DNA of 28,933 bases, from positions 1-28,933 of the forward strand of contig JASAOO010003209.1 of assembly GCA_030849075.1 (NCBI GenBank), in the 5' to 3' direction. Under the pieces are notes generated by a model, which was not told the DNA's origin, searched no databases, and was given only the letters and a program-made list of their open reading frames with translations. Each line of letters begins with the position of its first letter. Positions within the stretch are counted from its first letter, which is position 1. Below, piece by piece: positions 10,401-18,702 of this stretch. The translations under genes and the position numbers were made by a program. This stretch comes from Zelonia costaricensis. Its lineage: Eukaryota > Euglenozoa > Kinetoplastea > Trypanosomatida > Trypanosomatidae.

Positions 10401-11414
10401 CGCCTGCAGCAACACGCGCTGCGGCACTGGGTTGCTGTCGCTCCCCGTCTCCTCCGCTGCCAGCGCCGCCACGGCTTCGGCGGAGGGGCGCCCGCCGGTG
10501 GCCGGCAGGGAGGAGGTGGGGTCGATGCGGGCCGGAGACGTGGACTGGGACAGTGACGAGACAGAGGAGGGGGGCGTGCGCTGGGGCGGGCGACTCGGCG
10601 CCGCGGCGGGCCCGGGCGCCCCCGTTGCGGCGTCCACGTCGACCCCGCCGCCGCCGCTACCGCCTTCGCCGTCTTCGGCGGCATCGGCGGCTTCGTCCTC
10701 CTCCTCTAGGCTGGCGCAGCGCTGCAGGGCCGCGCGGGCCTCGCGCAGGGAGGCGTGCAGGCGCTGCACCGCCTCGTGTGAGGCCTGCAGGTCGGCCGCC
10801 AGCCTCGAGTTCTCCGCCTGCAGACGGCTGGCCACTTCGTTCGCCTTCGCCGCGGTGGGGGTGAGAGTGGGGGAGTGGTGTAGCTCGTAGTCCTCCTCCT
10901 GCGCCACCGTGCTGTTGCCGGTCTGTAGCAGCGGCGGCGCCGTGGCGCTTCCGGGCATGCCTGTCGTGGCATCGCCCTCGTCGGCCCGCTGCTGCGAGGG
11001 CCGCGGTGGTGGCGGCTGTGAGGGGCTGTCGCTGGCGGCGGTCCGCAGCGCAGAGGGCGAGGCCTCCTTGGAGGTCGGGGTGATGCCGAGGGCGGACAAG
11101 TCGATGGCGTTGTGCGGCGGGGTGCGACTGTCCTGATCGTTGCCCCCCGCCGCGGCTCGTCTCATCCGCGCCAGCGCGTCGTGGAAGTCCGTGTAGGCCC
11201 GGATGCGAGCGAGGTGCTCGTCGTGCTCGAGCACGAGTCGGTACGAGTCCTCCTCGTCGGTTAGCACCCCGGCGCCCGAGACGTCGATGTCCGCCGCGAC
11301 AGCTGCAGGCGTGGAGGACGGCGCGTCGTCCTGTTGCAGCTGCTGCTGGTACGGGTCCTCGTCTTGGCCCTGCTGCTCAGGACCCCGCCTGTGGTGCCGG
11401 CGACGCGAGGGCAT
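7455..11414 (-). CDS. Large multi-span membrane protein of unknown function
   Basis: I do not recognise the family. The 1319-residue protein has two parts. Residues 1 to about 620 are hydrophilic, probably disordered and rich in Ser/Pro/Gln/Gly, with short helical or coiled-coil segments at about 54-90 and 188-245 and acidic and Gly-rich runs. Residues from about 629 to the end hold roughly 11-13 hydrophobic spans: the first at about 635-660, the second at about 682-706, then a series to the C-terminus. A second hydrophilic loop (about 710-770) splits spans 2 and 3, and another lies before the last two spans. The C-terminus is a cysteine cluster (CSCLCCCC) directly after the last span, a possible S-acylation site. 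The start is firm: the ATG at 11412-11414 is preceded in frame by a TAG, and a good splice-acceptor pattern lies about 56 bases upstream. A transporter or scaffold role is possible, but I see no diagnostic motif. Confidence 0.88.
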   Translation of the reverse strand: MPSRRRHHRRGPEQQGQDEDPYQQQLQQDDAPSSTPAAVAADIDVSGAGVLTDEEDSYRLVLEHDEHLARIRAYTDFHDALARMRRAAAGGNDQDSRTPPHNAIDLSALGITPTSKEASPSALRTAASDSPSQPPPPRPSQQRADEGDATTGMPGSATAPPLLQTGNSTVAQEEDYELHHSPTLTPTAAKANEVASRLQAENSRLAADLQASHEAVQRLHASLREARAALQRCASLEEEDEAADAAEDGEGGSGGGGVDVDAATGAPGPAAAPSRPPQRTPPSSVSSLSQSTSPARIDPTSSLPATGGRPSAEAVAALAAEETGSDSNPVPQRVLLQAPLVLSSPSHAMHLSPASRQGGPAAAGGGGLRFSRTFGVKARAFDVAEFFWTLRVAPPPSALHAQCAGAADGTGHCHAVASAATPVRPTPWDSAAAAVESPQFGLTGVYGAVERTPISAAPLGSNGSMDQMLLLSGRTQRQAGSGYGHLQGREEAEEEAALACESAWVDSTFYCYNIMDELSSLRVVASPDDVVDQRSIDAGALPLTTEEDMTRHLLDRTPANTSLPSHSSLDQRSLPIAPLQEGAGGAEAGGLAAGLVDGGSPGGSPGGSFCSLSAAAAGRRYRLPYLQRLWVTAVLRHLLLFLLVILTCLLVFVPGIVLGTVNVFEAATDEDFFALRNRYGRSALLVLARLVACTVTFLGVFCVVCVDSGRQQKRNQRHEQPQQQAAEMKSPTASSATPADAMEDSMGRPSATAGPATGAGAAASETRPTRLCGGAFSAVMSIGTLVQVVLYAGAALMLLGAVLLREGCRNTSLPLAILGQASYGAGEAMLLGGLGIVICAEVGVAAGVSVSLQMMLLAWLIINTCGSFLFPKLSYYVYTTAAIVDALVYTSAVVGAFVFGVVTLCPRDLIERAVRANARDISPGKLWSAARHDVSMCFLLRTLTVGLLTAAVVLLMTCGKAVFIPTDAVAAAVAESAKSREMMGTGTGKTDTANDFLPGLRDRWAKHQEHALVLLFTYALVAMPFCFIPRLASLITRWCPVPLLTTLLCVMWMISAGASWAPLIGLDTLAASAAATTSSGKKSSTAVVALPAVPSWLTGVWLWLAQRHFLNPRVDLCGLATGLVYTAVVSSLLRSIANAGVQLPVMHPLRWRMAFHRRDRRSAAQAAAARRFSSESSPLLPARWRLRGGAQPGADAAAAEAECPSEVASPVEEPATAFTEELQRCARMQLRGGPAVMAVLACTLVMVVLLACVAVMAAAAAILTIRDEAPVHVAQLLPNVTLDEHLVVKTIAVCILMLAMLVQWAEVTHRACSCLCCCC

Positions 11415-11469
11415 CTAGTCGAGAAGCCGCCGCCGCGGGTGCGATCGCACACACACACACGCAGACACA

Positions 11470-11522
11470 CTGAGGGAGGGATGGATGGATGGTGGTGATG
11501 GTGGTGGTGGGGGGGGGGAGGG
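11470..11522 (-). promoter_or_regulatory. Polypyrimidine tract and candidate trans-splice acceptor of the multi-span gene
   Basis: On the coding strand a C/T/A-rich tract of CCAT and CCCT units ends in an AG at 11471-11470, about 56 bases before the ATG at 11414. No ATG lies between the AG and the chosen start, which supports that start. Confidence 0.55.
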
Positions 11523-11656
11523 GCCGGGCAGAGAGGGAGATGAGGAAACTTGCGGAGCTGGATGGGGTTGACGGGTGCGCGTGGGGCGAGGTGGCGGTGT
11601 TTAGGTGAAGGAGACGAACAGCAACAGCAACAGCAACAAGGAGAAGAAGGCGGAGA

Positions 11657-11687
<31 letters not shown>

Positions 11688-12147
11688 CTAGGCGACGACG
11701 ACAACGACGCGCGTACACACCGAACACTTAACCGCCTACGCACACACGTACAGGGGAAACATAGAGAAGCGAATCAACGATGACCGCAAACGTGTGGGGT
11801 GAGGCGGAGGTGGAGCGAGTCAACTGAAGACAAGGAAGAAAGGAAGCAATGGCGGGCGCGGGAGGGAGAGAGAGAAGGTGGTGGTGGTGGAGGGGCACTG
11901 AACTGCGTGTGTGCCTTTGCGTCTATGTGTGCGTTAAGTGACGGAGAAGGTGAAGAAGGCAACAGGAGAAGAGAAATCGAGTTGTGTGGCTGCGTGGCTG
12001 CAGTGAAGGGAGAAACTGTGGTACCCTCTGTCTGACCGTCCCCGCGCCTTCGGCTGGCACGCTGGACGATGGGAGGGGGGGGGTGGTGGGTGGTGGCCGT
12101 CAGCAGCGCACGCGCGGGCGGCACTCGCGGGTGCGAACGAGGGGGAG

Positions 12148-12315
12148 GGGGCGTTGGCGGTGCCTGCGTGGTGAATGTTCGACAGGGGTGGGGTTTGCTG
12201 GGGTATCGCTCCTCTGCACTGCTGGTCGAGGTGGTGGTGGTGGTGGTAGTGGTGGTGCGAGGCACATACACACGCGTGCAGACACACACAGAGACAGACG
12301 CAGATACAGTCGATG
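12148..12315. repeat. Direct repeat, copy 1 (before the N at 12316)
   Basis: This 168-base stretch is repeated after the N at 12317-12478. By eye the copies differ only by about 6 bases in an internal GTG microsatellite. Copy 1 ends directly at the N and copy 2 starts directly after it, as expected for two contig ends that overlap but were not merged. Confidence 0.9.
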
Positions 12316-12316
12316 N

Positions 12317-12478
12317 GGGGCGTTGGCGGTGCCTGCGTGGTGAATGTTCGACAGGGGTGGGGTTTGCTGGGGTATCGCTCCTCTGCACTGCTGGTCGAGG
12401 TGGTGGTGGTGGTGGTGGTGCGAGGCACATACACACGCGTGCAGACACACACAGAGACAGACGCAGATACAGTCGATG
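12317..12478. repeat. Direct repeat, copy 2 (after the N at 12316)
   Basis: Second copy (162 bases) of the stretch at 12148-12315, with a shorter GTG run. It is probably the same genomic locus represented twice. Confidence 0.9.
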
Positions 12479-13416
12479 TGAAGGCGATCGAATGAAGCCG
12501 TTCCGCTAGTGGAGCAGAGAGACCGAGGAAAGCGGATGATGGGTGGGGAAGCGCGGGGGGGGGGTGGTGGTGGTGGCAGGTACTTGGGCTCTGCTGTGGG
12601 TGCGAGGGTGGCGATATGACAGGAGAGTGATGACGCTGCTGGGGAAGCGGCGGGGGTGGGGGTGGGCGGGGGTGTCAAGAGGGGGNCAAGAGGGGCCCGA
12701 TCGGGGGAGGGGGGGGGAGGGCAAGGGAGGGGGGTGAAGGCAGAGGCTGGGAGGCAGCCGCGTACAGACAGCCAACCGTGGCGGTGAGGTCCTGCGTGCG
12801 TCGCTGCGTGCGAAGGGAGGATGGAGGACCCACTTCTCCCGCGTTGCAGAGTCAGGTGGAGGTGCGCCGCGGGCCGGCAACAGCCGCCGCCGCCGCAAGT
12901 GTGGTCAGATGCGTGTACTGAAGGGCGCTGCACGGTCGTAGCAGCACACAGAAGGCGCGCAGACGAGGCAGGCAGCTCACAGCCTCTGCGCGCCGGGCAG
13001 TTCATTCCACAGGTTCGTCGCAATGCGGGTTCGTGTGGCGCCTCTGCACGTCGAGAGTGCGCGTGGGCGAGGAAGCGAGAGAGAGAAGAAACTCGCGACT
13101 GGTGAGGGGAGGGGGTGGCTGCTCCAGCGTCAGCGCCGCATCCACACACGCAGGCATACCAACACACCAACACACACACACTTCCATATTTGCACGCTCG
13201 CTGACAAAGGAGAAATATGGAGAGAGGAGGTGGGGAAGGACCGGGGCGGTCCGCATGGGTGGGGGCTGTATCACAGGGCCCACCACCGCATCGATGTCTG
13301 TCCCTCCTCACCCTTGGCCAACCACACATGCGGGGTTCCACATCGCAGAGCATGCCGCGCACGCCGCTCCAAGTGACACCCCCACTAACGCACACACCCA
13401 TGGTGGGCCCGCGACG

Positions 13417-16400
13417 CTAGGCGACGCGGTACTTGCGGTACTGTAGCGTCGTCACGGCGAGCAGCAGTAGCGCCGTGAGGCACACGCTCATCCACGTTCG
13501 CTGGTGCCGGTTGAGGAAGGAGCTGGTGGCCGCCTCGTACACTTCCTGCATCATCAACTGCACGGCCGCGTCTGAAATGCTGCGCGGTTGGCCCGCGCCC
13601 ACTCCACCACTTCCGTTCTTCTTCGTCGACTTGGGCTTCGACGGCGCCTCGGGTGCCTCAGCCACGGCCCCGGCACTGCCGCCGGCGCCGTCGCAGCTGT
13701 GGAAGAGCCGCGCGATGTGCGCCGCCTCGTCGACCGGCTCGGCGGCCCGCTTGTGCTGATGCTCTGTGAGGCCGTCGAGGGCGGCGGACAGGGCCGCCAT
13801 GACGGCGATCACGCGCTCGCTGACATCCACGAGCGCCTCCTGGTACGCATCGGGGTCCACACGCGAGGCAGGGTCCTCTGCCACTGCAGCGGTCGGTGCG
13901 GTGCCGTCCGCGGCGGAAGAAGCCGCCAGTGCCTGCAGCCTCACACGCGCCGTACGCCGCGCCTCCTCGAGGTTCGCCGCGCGAGCTTGCGTGTCTTCCA
14001 CCTGCTGCTGCATCGACGCGAGGGTGTGCTGCGTGTGGGTGATGGCGGCCTTGATGGCAGCCTTCTCCTTCTCCACTCCGTCCAGCTGTGCAATGAGCTG
14101 CTGCGTAAGTGCGTCCTTCTCCGCGGCGAAGGGCGGCGGCAGGGCCTGGGACGCGGCGGAGGCCTTGGCGGATGCAAAGTCCTGGACCTTACTCTTGATG
14201 GCAGCCACGGCGGTGCGCCGCGCGGACTGGCGCGCCTCTGCCGCAGACTCCGCCGCCTTCTGCGCCTCGAGCTCACCTGCACAGAACTCCGTAGCGGCCT
14301 CGGCGGCGTTCACTTGTGCCTGCAGAGCTTCGATGAGCGCCGCGTCGGCGGCCGCGGCCCGGGCCTGCGCCTCACCCAGCTGCCGCCGCTTCCTGTCCAC
14401 GACCGTGTTCTTCGCCGCGGCGGGTGGCCCGGGTGGTGCTGCGGCTGTGGATGCCACCTTCGCCTGCTCTCTCTCACGCCGCCACTGCACGCACTCCTGC
14501 TGCAGCTGCGCATTTCGCTCCTTCAGCGCATCAATCTCAGCCCGCTGCTGCTGCTTGGCCTCCGTGGCAGCCGCGGCACTCGCGTCGGCAGCCGCCTTCT
14601 CGGCCGCGCGCTTCTCCCGCTCACGCGCCTCAGCCTCTGCGGCGCTCTTGGCGTTCTGCGCATCGGTCAGCGCGGCCTGCAGCTTCTTCTCCAGCGCCGC
14701 CTGCGCTGCTGCGGCATCCTTCGCCTGCCGCTCCAGCTCAGCAACACGCGCGGCGCCTTGCTCCGCGGCCTCGGCTGCAGCCGCCAGCACGGCCGACTCC
14801 TTCGCGGCGGCTTCGGCGGATGCTGCTGCTGCTGCGGCGGCGGAGCGCTGCTGCTCGCGCTCTGCCTCTTCCAGCGCCTTCTCGAGCTGCTGGCGGTGCT
14901 GCTGCTGCACCGCCGCCTGCTGCTGGGCATCGGCCAGCTGCTGCTTGAGGGCGGCGATCTGCGCCTGCTGCTGGCTTTCCTGCGCGGCGGCGGCGCCCTG
15001 TGCGTCCTGCACGGCCGTCTGCCGCTTCGCGCGTGCCTCCTCCAGCGCGGACTGCGCCGCGTGCAGCTCCGCCTCCTTCTCCTGCGCCGCGCTCTCCCGC
15101 TGCTGGGCGACCTTCTTGGCTGCCTCTGCGGCTTTCTTCACGGCGTGGGCCTCCGCCTCGGCCCGCTCCGCGCGCTGCTCCGCCTCTGCCAGCGCCGTCT
15201 GCGCGGCCTGCGCCCTCGCCTCGGTCGCCGCAAGGGCCTCGCGGTGCGCGGCGGCGGCGACTCTGTAGTCCTCTGCGTCGCGTGCCGCCGCCTCCTCCCG
15301 CGCCTGCAGCAGCGCCTCGACGCGGGCGAGGTGGGCCGTGCGTTCCTGCAGCGCCTGCCGCGCCGTGGCGGACTCCTGAACCGCCTCCCGGAACGCGAGG
15401 TGCTCCCGGACGTCCTCGAGCGACTCGACCTGGCTGGCGGTCTGCGCCACGGCGACCTGTTCCGCCAGCGCCTGCTTCTCCTTCTCGAAGGCGTCGCGCA
15501 GCGCCTGGGTCTCGCGGCGGGCATCAGCCTCGGCCTGCTGGGCGGCCTGAACCTCCTCCTCCATCGATGCCAGCCGCGCCGCCTGCTGCAGCTCCCTCGC
15601 GGCGTCCTCGTCCAGCGAGTCCCGCGTGCGGTGCCGCCGCTCGTACAGGGCCATCACGGTCGGGTACGCCCCCGCCTCGAGGCACGCCTGCACCGACGCC
15701 GCGCTGTCCGAGTCGGCGTGGCAGATGGCGCACTGCACGTGCAGGCTACCCAGCGCCCACGCCACGTCGGTGACGGCGCGGTTGGGGACGCGGCAGAGCA
15801 TCGCGACATCCTCTACAATGGCATGGCGCAGCTCCGCGGCGGAGTCCTCCACCACCATGTTCCACTCCTCGCCGTCAAAGGCCTTGGTGTGACTCGTCGT
15901 CACCAGCCTCGTCGGCGCTCCGTTGCTGTACGGAGCTGAAGTTGATGCTGCCGCCGCCGCGGCTGCTCCCTGGGACGGCAGTGGGGTTGCGACCACGCCG
16001 CTTGCGCTGGTGGTGGGCGGCGGCAGCGGCGGCGAGTGCGAGCGCGCGGGGCCGTAGAGGGCCTCAGTGACGTACTGCCGCTGCGCCGGGGTCAGCTCGA
16101 AGATGTCCACCTCCTGCGCTGCCAGCGTTGCCGCCGACTCCACCGTGGCCGGGGGCGCAGCGACGGGCGCCCTCGGCTGCTGCTGGCCGAGCACACACAA
16201 GATGCTGCTGCGCAGGACGTAGCAGCCGTGCGGCACGGCGGACTGCGGGCACATCCACTTCGCCCCGGGCGGCAGCATCGACAGCAGCTGCTGCTCCTGG
16301 GCCAGCTGCGTGCCCGACGTGGACGCCACGTCGTGTGCCCCAGCCAGCGCGCTCGCGCGGCGGCCGCTGGCGGCCACCTCAGACGTTCCCCGCGGCAGAG

Positions 16401-18321
16401 AGTGCGAGCCCGCCTTCTCGGCCGCGTACGCCTCCGCTGCCTGCGCGGCGACGGCCCGCAGCCGCGCATCGATCGACCCCGGCGACTCAAGCCCTGTGAG
16501 CTTGGCCACCTCGTCCCCAGCAGCCGCCGGGGTCGTCAAGAGATTTGTGGCGGCCTCCCCTCCGTCCGCGGAGCTGCTGCTGGGCGGTGGCGGCGGCGGC
16601 GGCGACGGCGGGGGTGCGAGCGCTTCGGGCGCCGGTGACGGGTGACCCGGCGAGGCGGACGACATCGTGGAGAGCAGGCTGGCGGTGCCGTCCGCGTGGC
16701 GCGTGCCGGAGCGGCGCTCGTGCTTCTGGCGTGTCCGCTCCCCAACGAGCCCGTCCAGCTCCGCCTCGAGGTGCCGCAGCTCCTCCGCGTCCGCCTCCAT
16801 CTTCCGGCGTGCCGCCGCGGCCGCCTTGCCGCTCTCCTCCTTCTCCACAAGAAAGCGCTCGTGGTCGCCGTTGGCGTCGACGAGCTGCAGCTGCCGCATC
16901 ACCCACTCGTGGAACTGCCCCAGCGCCTGGCTGCCCTTCAGCGCGTCGGCGTACGAGAAGCGCGGGTTGGAGATGAAGTCCTTCTTCAGCACTGCCACCC
17001 GCGCCGGCGTCAGCTGCGCCGTGTCGAAGGAGACGACGTTCGGGATAAAGGTCGGGTTGCGGGTGCAGGCGACCACGTCGGGCCAGGACGGCGCCTTCTC
17101 GCCCAGCACGCACAGCACGGCGTCCATGACGAGCTTCACCACCGCAGGGGGCAGCCGGTAGCCCTGGATCTCGCGGAGCTGGCGGACATCAATGTGCTGC
17201 ACCTTCTCCTGCGCCTCCCGCAGCTGTCGCTTCGCCTCCTCCAGCGAGGCGGTCGCCGCCCGCTGCGCCGCCGCCAGCGCCCGCTGCCGCGCACGCGTCT
17301 CGGTCATGTCCGCCAGGATCGCCTCGATGCGCTCGCGGAACTCGGCGCGCTTCTCTCCGATCTGACGCCGCAGCACCGGGTCCACCAGTTCCGCGTCTTC
17401 GTCGTCCTCATCGTCCTCGTCGCCGCCAGCGATGGCGGCCCTGCCGTTCTCCTCTGTGACGGCGCGGCCCGCCGACGCAGCGCGGTCCGCCGCAGCGCCA
17501 CCAGCAGTGTCGTCGCTGCGGGTCCGCGAGGGGGACACGAGCACGCGCGAATACGCCTCGGACAGGACCGCCGCCAGCCGCGCGTCCTTCACCTCATCGT
17601 CGGCGCTGCTGTCCGCCGGCGCCGTCGGCGTCGCCGCGCCGTCCTCGCCGAGGGAGATGCGCTCCAGCTCCTTCTGCATGGCCACGATCTCAGCGAGACG
17701 GGCGGTGGGGCTGACGAGCTGTTGCCGGGGGGAGGGCGAGCGGGCGCCACCGGCCGGGCCGACGCCGTGCGCCTTCGCCCGTGTCGTCGCGGTGGGTGCC
17801 AGCGATATCCAAGGCTGCAGCAGCACGGTCTGGCACACCGCTGCGGGGGCGGCACTGCCACCCGCGACGTGCCAGGAGCCGTCCTCCTTGCCCACGCTGT
17901 CGTCGTCATCCTCGGACGGCGCCGGGTCAGCGCTGACGCTGTGGCTGGGTGTCTTCGCGGGGGACGACCGGGTCGAGGCCCCGCACGCGGCCGCCTTCGC
18001 TACTGGCTTCTTAGTTTTGGTGGTGACGGCGGCCTGTGGTGCTGTCGCGGCGGGTGCGTCGGGCAGGGCGAGGATCGACCCCACCCGCCACGTCGTCGTC
18101 CCCGCCGTCGCGTCCAGCAGGCACTCGTAGGCGACGATGGCGCCCACGGCGAGCTCGGCCGCCGGCATCACGGGCGGCATCAGCGTCGCTACCGACGACG
18201 GTGGCGTGCCACCGGTAGCCACCCCTGAGGTGGGCAGCGTGGGCGGCAGTGACAGTGTGTTGGGGGTGGAGGACTTGCGCGCCGACCGCGCTGACCCCGT
18301 GACCGCCTTCGTCTTGGGCAT
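13417..18321 (-). CDS. Tail-anchored coiled-coil protein with dynein-stalk-like and FAZ1-type domains
   Basis: This 1634-residue protein looks like a cytoskeletal linker. In order: residues 53-172 hold two short conserved-looking segments (VGAIVAYECL, WRVGSILALPD, then VLLQPWISL) that could form a small beta barrel; an acidic linker with a DEDDEDDED run at 301-309; a coiled coil at about 314-387; a segment at 388-480 that follows the dynein stalk microtubule-binding pattern (LPPAVVKLVMDAV, SWPDVV, FIPNVVSFD, ISNPRFSYADALKGSQALGQFHEWV); and a second coiled coil at about 481-537. A Ser/Pro-rich linker follows, then a small domain near 678-745. Residues about 805-900 resemble the FAZ1-type domain of kinetoplastid flagellum attachment zone proteins (KAFDGEEWNMVV, WALGSLHVQCAICH). 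An Ala/Glu/Gln-rich coiled coil spans about 905-1480. A hydrophobic span at about 1611-1627 is followed by a basic tail (YRKYRVA), giving a tail anchor. The ATG at 18319-18321 is the first after a candidate splice acceptor at 18414. The exact role is unknown. Confidence 0.9.
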   Translation of the reverse strand: MPKTKAVTGSARSARKSSTPNTLSLPPTLPTSGVATGGTPPSSVATLMPPVMPAAELAVGAIVAYECLLDATAGTTTWRVGSILALPDAPAATAPQAAVTTKTKKPVAKAAACGASTRSSPAKTPSHSVSADPAPSEDDDDSVGKEDGSWHVAGGSAAPAAVCQTVLLQPWISLAPTATTRAKAHGVGPAGGARSPSPRQQLVSPTARLAEIVAMQKELERISLGEDGAATPTAPADSSADDEVKDARLAAVLSEAYSRVLVSPSRTRSDDTAGGAAADRAASAGRAVTEENGRAAIAGGDEDDEDDEDAELVDPVLRRQIGEKRAEFRERIEAILADMTETRARQRALAAAQRAATASLEEAKRQLREAQEKVQHIDVRQLREIQGYRLPPAVVKLVMDAVLCVLGEKAPSWPDVVACTRNPTFIPNVVSFDTAQLTPARVAVLKKDFISNPRFSYADALKGSQALGQFHEWVMRQLQLVDANGDHERFLVEKEESGKAAAAARRKMEADAEELRHLEAELDGLVGERTRQKHERRSGTRHADGTASLLSTMSSASPGHPSPAPEALAPPPSPPPPPPPSSSSADGGEAATNLLTTPAAAGDEVAKLTGLESPGSIDARLRAVAAQAAEAYAAEKAGSHSLPRGTSEVAASGRRASALAGAHDVASTSGTQLAQEQQLLSMLPPGAKWMCPQSAVPHGCYVLRSSILCVLGQQQPRAPVAAPPATVESAATLAAQEVDIFELTPAQRQYVTEALYGPARSHSPPLPPPTTSASGVVATPLPSQGAAAAAAASTSAPYSNGAPTRLVTTSHTKAFDGEEWNMVVEDSAAELRHAIVEDVAMLCRVPNRAVTDVAWALGSLHVQCAICHADSDSAASVQACLEAGAYPTVMALYERRHRTRDSLDEDAARELQQAARLASMEEEVQAAQQAEADARRETQALRDAFEKEKQALAEQVAVAQTASQVESLEDVREHLAFREAVQESATARQALQERTAHLARVEALLQAREEAAARDAEDYRVAAAAHREALAATEARAQAAQTALAEAEQRAERAEAEAHAVKKAAEAAKKVAQQRESAAQEKEAELHAAQSALEEARAKRQTAVQDAQGAAAAQESQQQAQIAALKQQLADAQQQAAVQQQHRQQLEKALEEAEREQQRSAAAAAAASAEAAAKESAVLAAAAEAAEQGAARVAELERQAKDAAAAQAALEKKLQAALTDAQNAKSAAEAEAREREKRAAEKAAADASAAAATEAKQQQRAEIDALKERNAQLQQECVQWRREREQAKVASTAAAPPGPPAAAKNTVVDRKRRQLGEAQARAAAADAALIEALQAQVNAAEAATEFCAGELEAQKAAESAAEARQSARRTAVAAIKSKVQDFASAKASAASQALPPPFAAEKDALTQQLIAQLDGVEKEKAAIKAAITHTQHTLASMQQQVEDTQARAANLEEARRTARVRLQALAASSAADGTAPTAAVAEDPASRVDPDAYQEALVDVSERVIAVMAALSAALDGLTEHQHKRAAEPVDEAAHIARLFHSCDGAGGSAGAVAEAPEAPSKPKSTKKNGSGGVGAGQPRSISDAAVQLMMQEVYEAATSSFLNRHQRTWMSVCLTALLLLAVTTLQYRKYRVA

Positions 18322-18413
18322 TGCCTGGCGTGCAAAGGAGTTGCGTGTGTGTTGGGCCGAGTTGCGGAGTACGTGAGTGAGAGGGGAGGGGGTGGGGAAG
18401 ACGCGTTCCGTTG

Positions 18414-18450
18414 CTCACAGCAGAAACAAAGGAGGAAGTGAGGGCGAAGG
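18414..18450 (-). promoter_or_regulatory. Polypyrimidine tract and candidate trans-splice acceptor of the stalk/FAZ protein gene
   Basis: On the coding strand a C/T-rich tract (CACTTCCTCCTTTGTTTCTG) leads to an AG at 18415-18414, about 93 bases before the ATG at 18321, with no ATG in between. A second pyrimidine stretch lies nearer the gene (about 18376-18400), so the exact acceptor is uncertain. Confidence 0.45.
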
Positions 18451-18494
18451 CAGAAGCGGCGCCGTCGCTGATTCTCTGGGTGGAGGGGTGTGTG

Positions 18495-18701
18495 GGTGTG
18501 GAGGCTACAGACACACAGACACACAGACACACACACACACAGCTTGCGTGTACGCGCCGAGACAGAGACGAAGAGGAGGAGGGAGGGCGAGTAGACACAA
18601 CGGAGGTGGGGGGAAGGGCGGCCAGTGAGTGCGAACGAGAACGTCGTCACCAAGGTGCTCAGCTCCAACACCGAGACAACGCCACAAGCCAATCAACACG
18701 T
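18495..18701. repeat. Direct repeat, copy 1 (before the N at 18702)
   Basis: This 207-base stretch recurs at 18703-18889. By eye the copies differ only by about 20 bases in a CA/CAGA microsatellite near the start. Copy 1 ends at the N and copy 2 begins right after it. Confidence 0.9.
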
Positions 18702-18702
18702 N

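Larger units (their letters stand above)
11523..13416. other. Intergenic region with an apparent assembly duplication
   Basis: No gene is supported. The frames here translate into repeated His/Cys/Pro/Arg-rich sequence. The region has an AACAGC array at about 11615-11640, GGA runs near 11670-11690, GGT runs, and two N characters (12316 and 12686) flanked by direct repeats. The part next to 13416 should be the 3' UTR of the stalk/FAZ protein gene. Confidence 0.6.

Noticed and set aside
12100..13401. 433-residue minus-strand open frame in the intergenic region
   Set aside because: It crosses two Ns and both copies of the apparent assembly duplication, and is made of Cys/His/Pro/Arg microsatellite translation.
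13588..15939. 783-residue open frame on the plus strand, antisense to the coiled-coil protein
   Set aside because: It is almost only Leu/Arg/Gly/Cys, as expected from the complement of GC-rich Ala/Glu/Gln codons, and has no domain; the minus-strand frame is the real gene.
16642..18228. 528-residue plus-strand open frame over the N-terminal half of the stalk/FAZ protein
   Set aside because: It is a shadow frame with no recognisable motif and opposite to the direction of all real genes.
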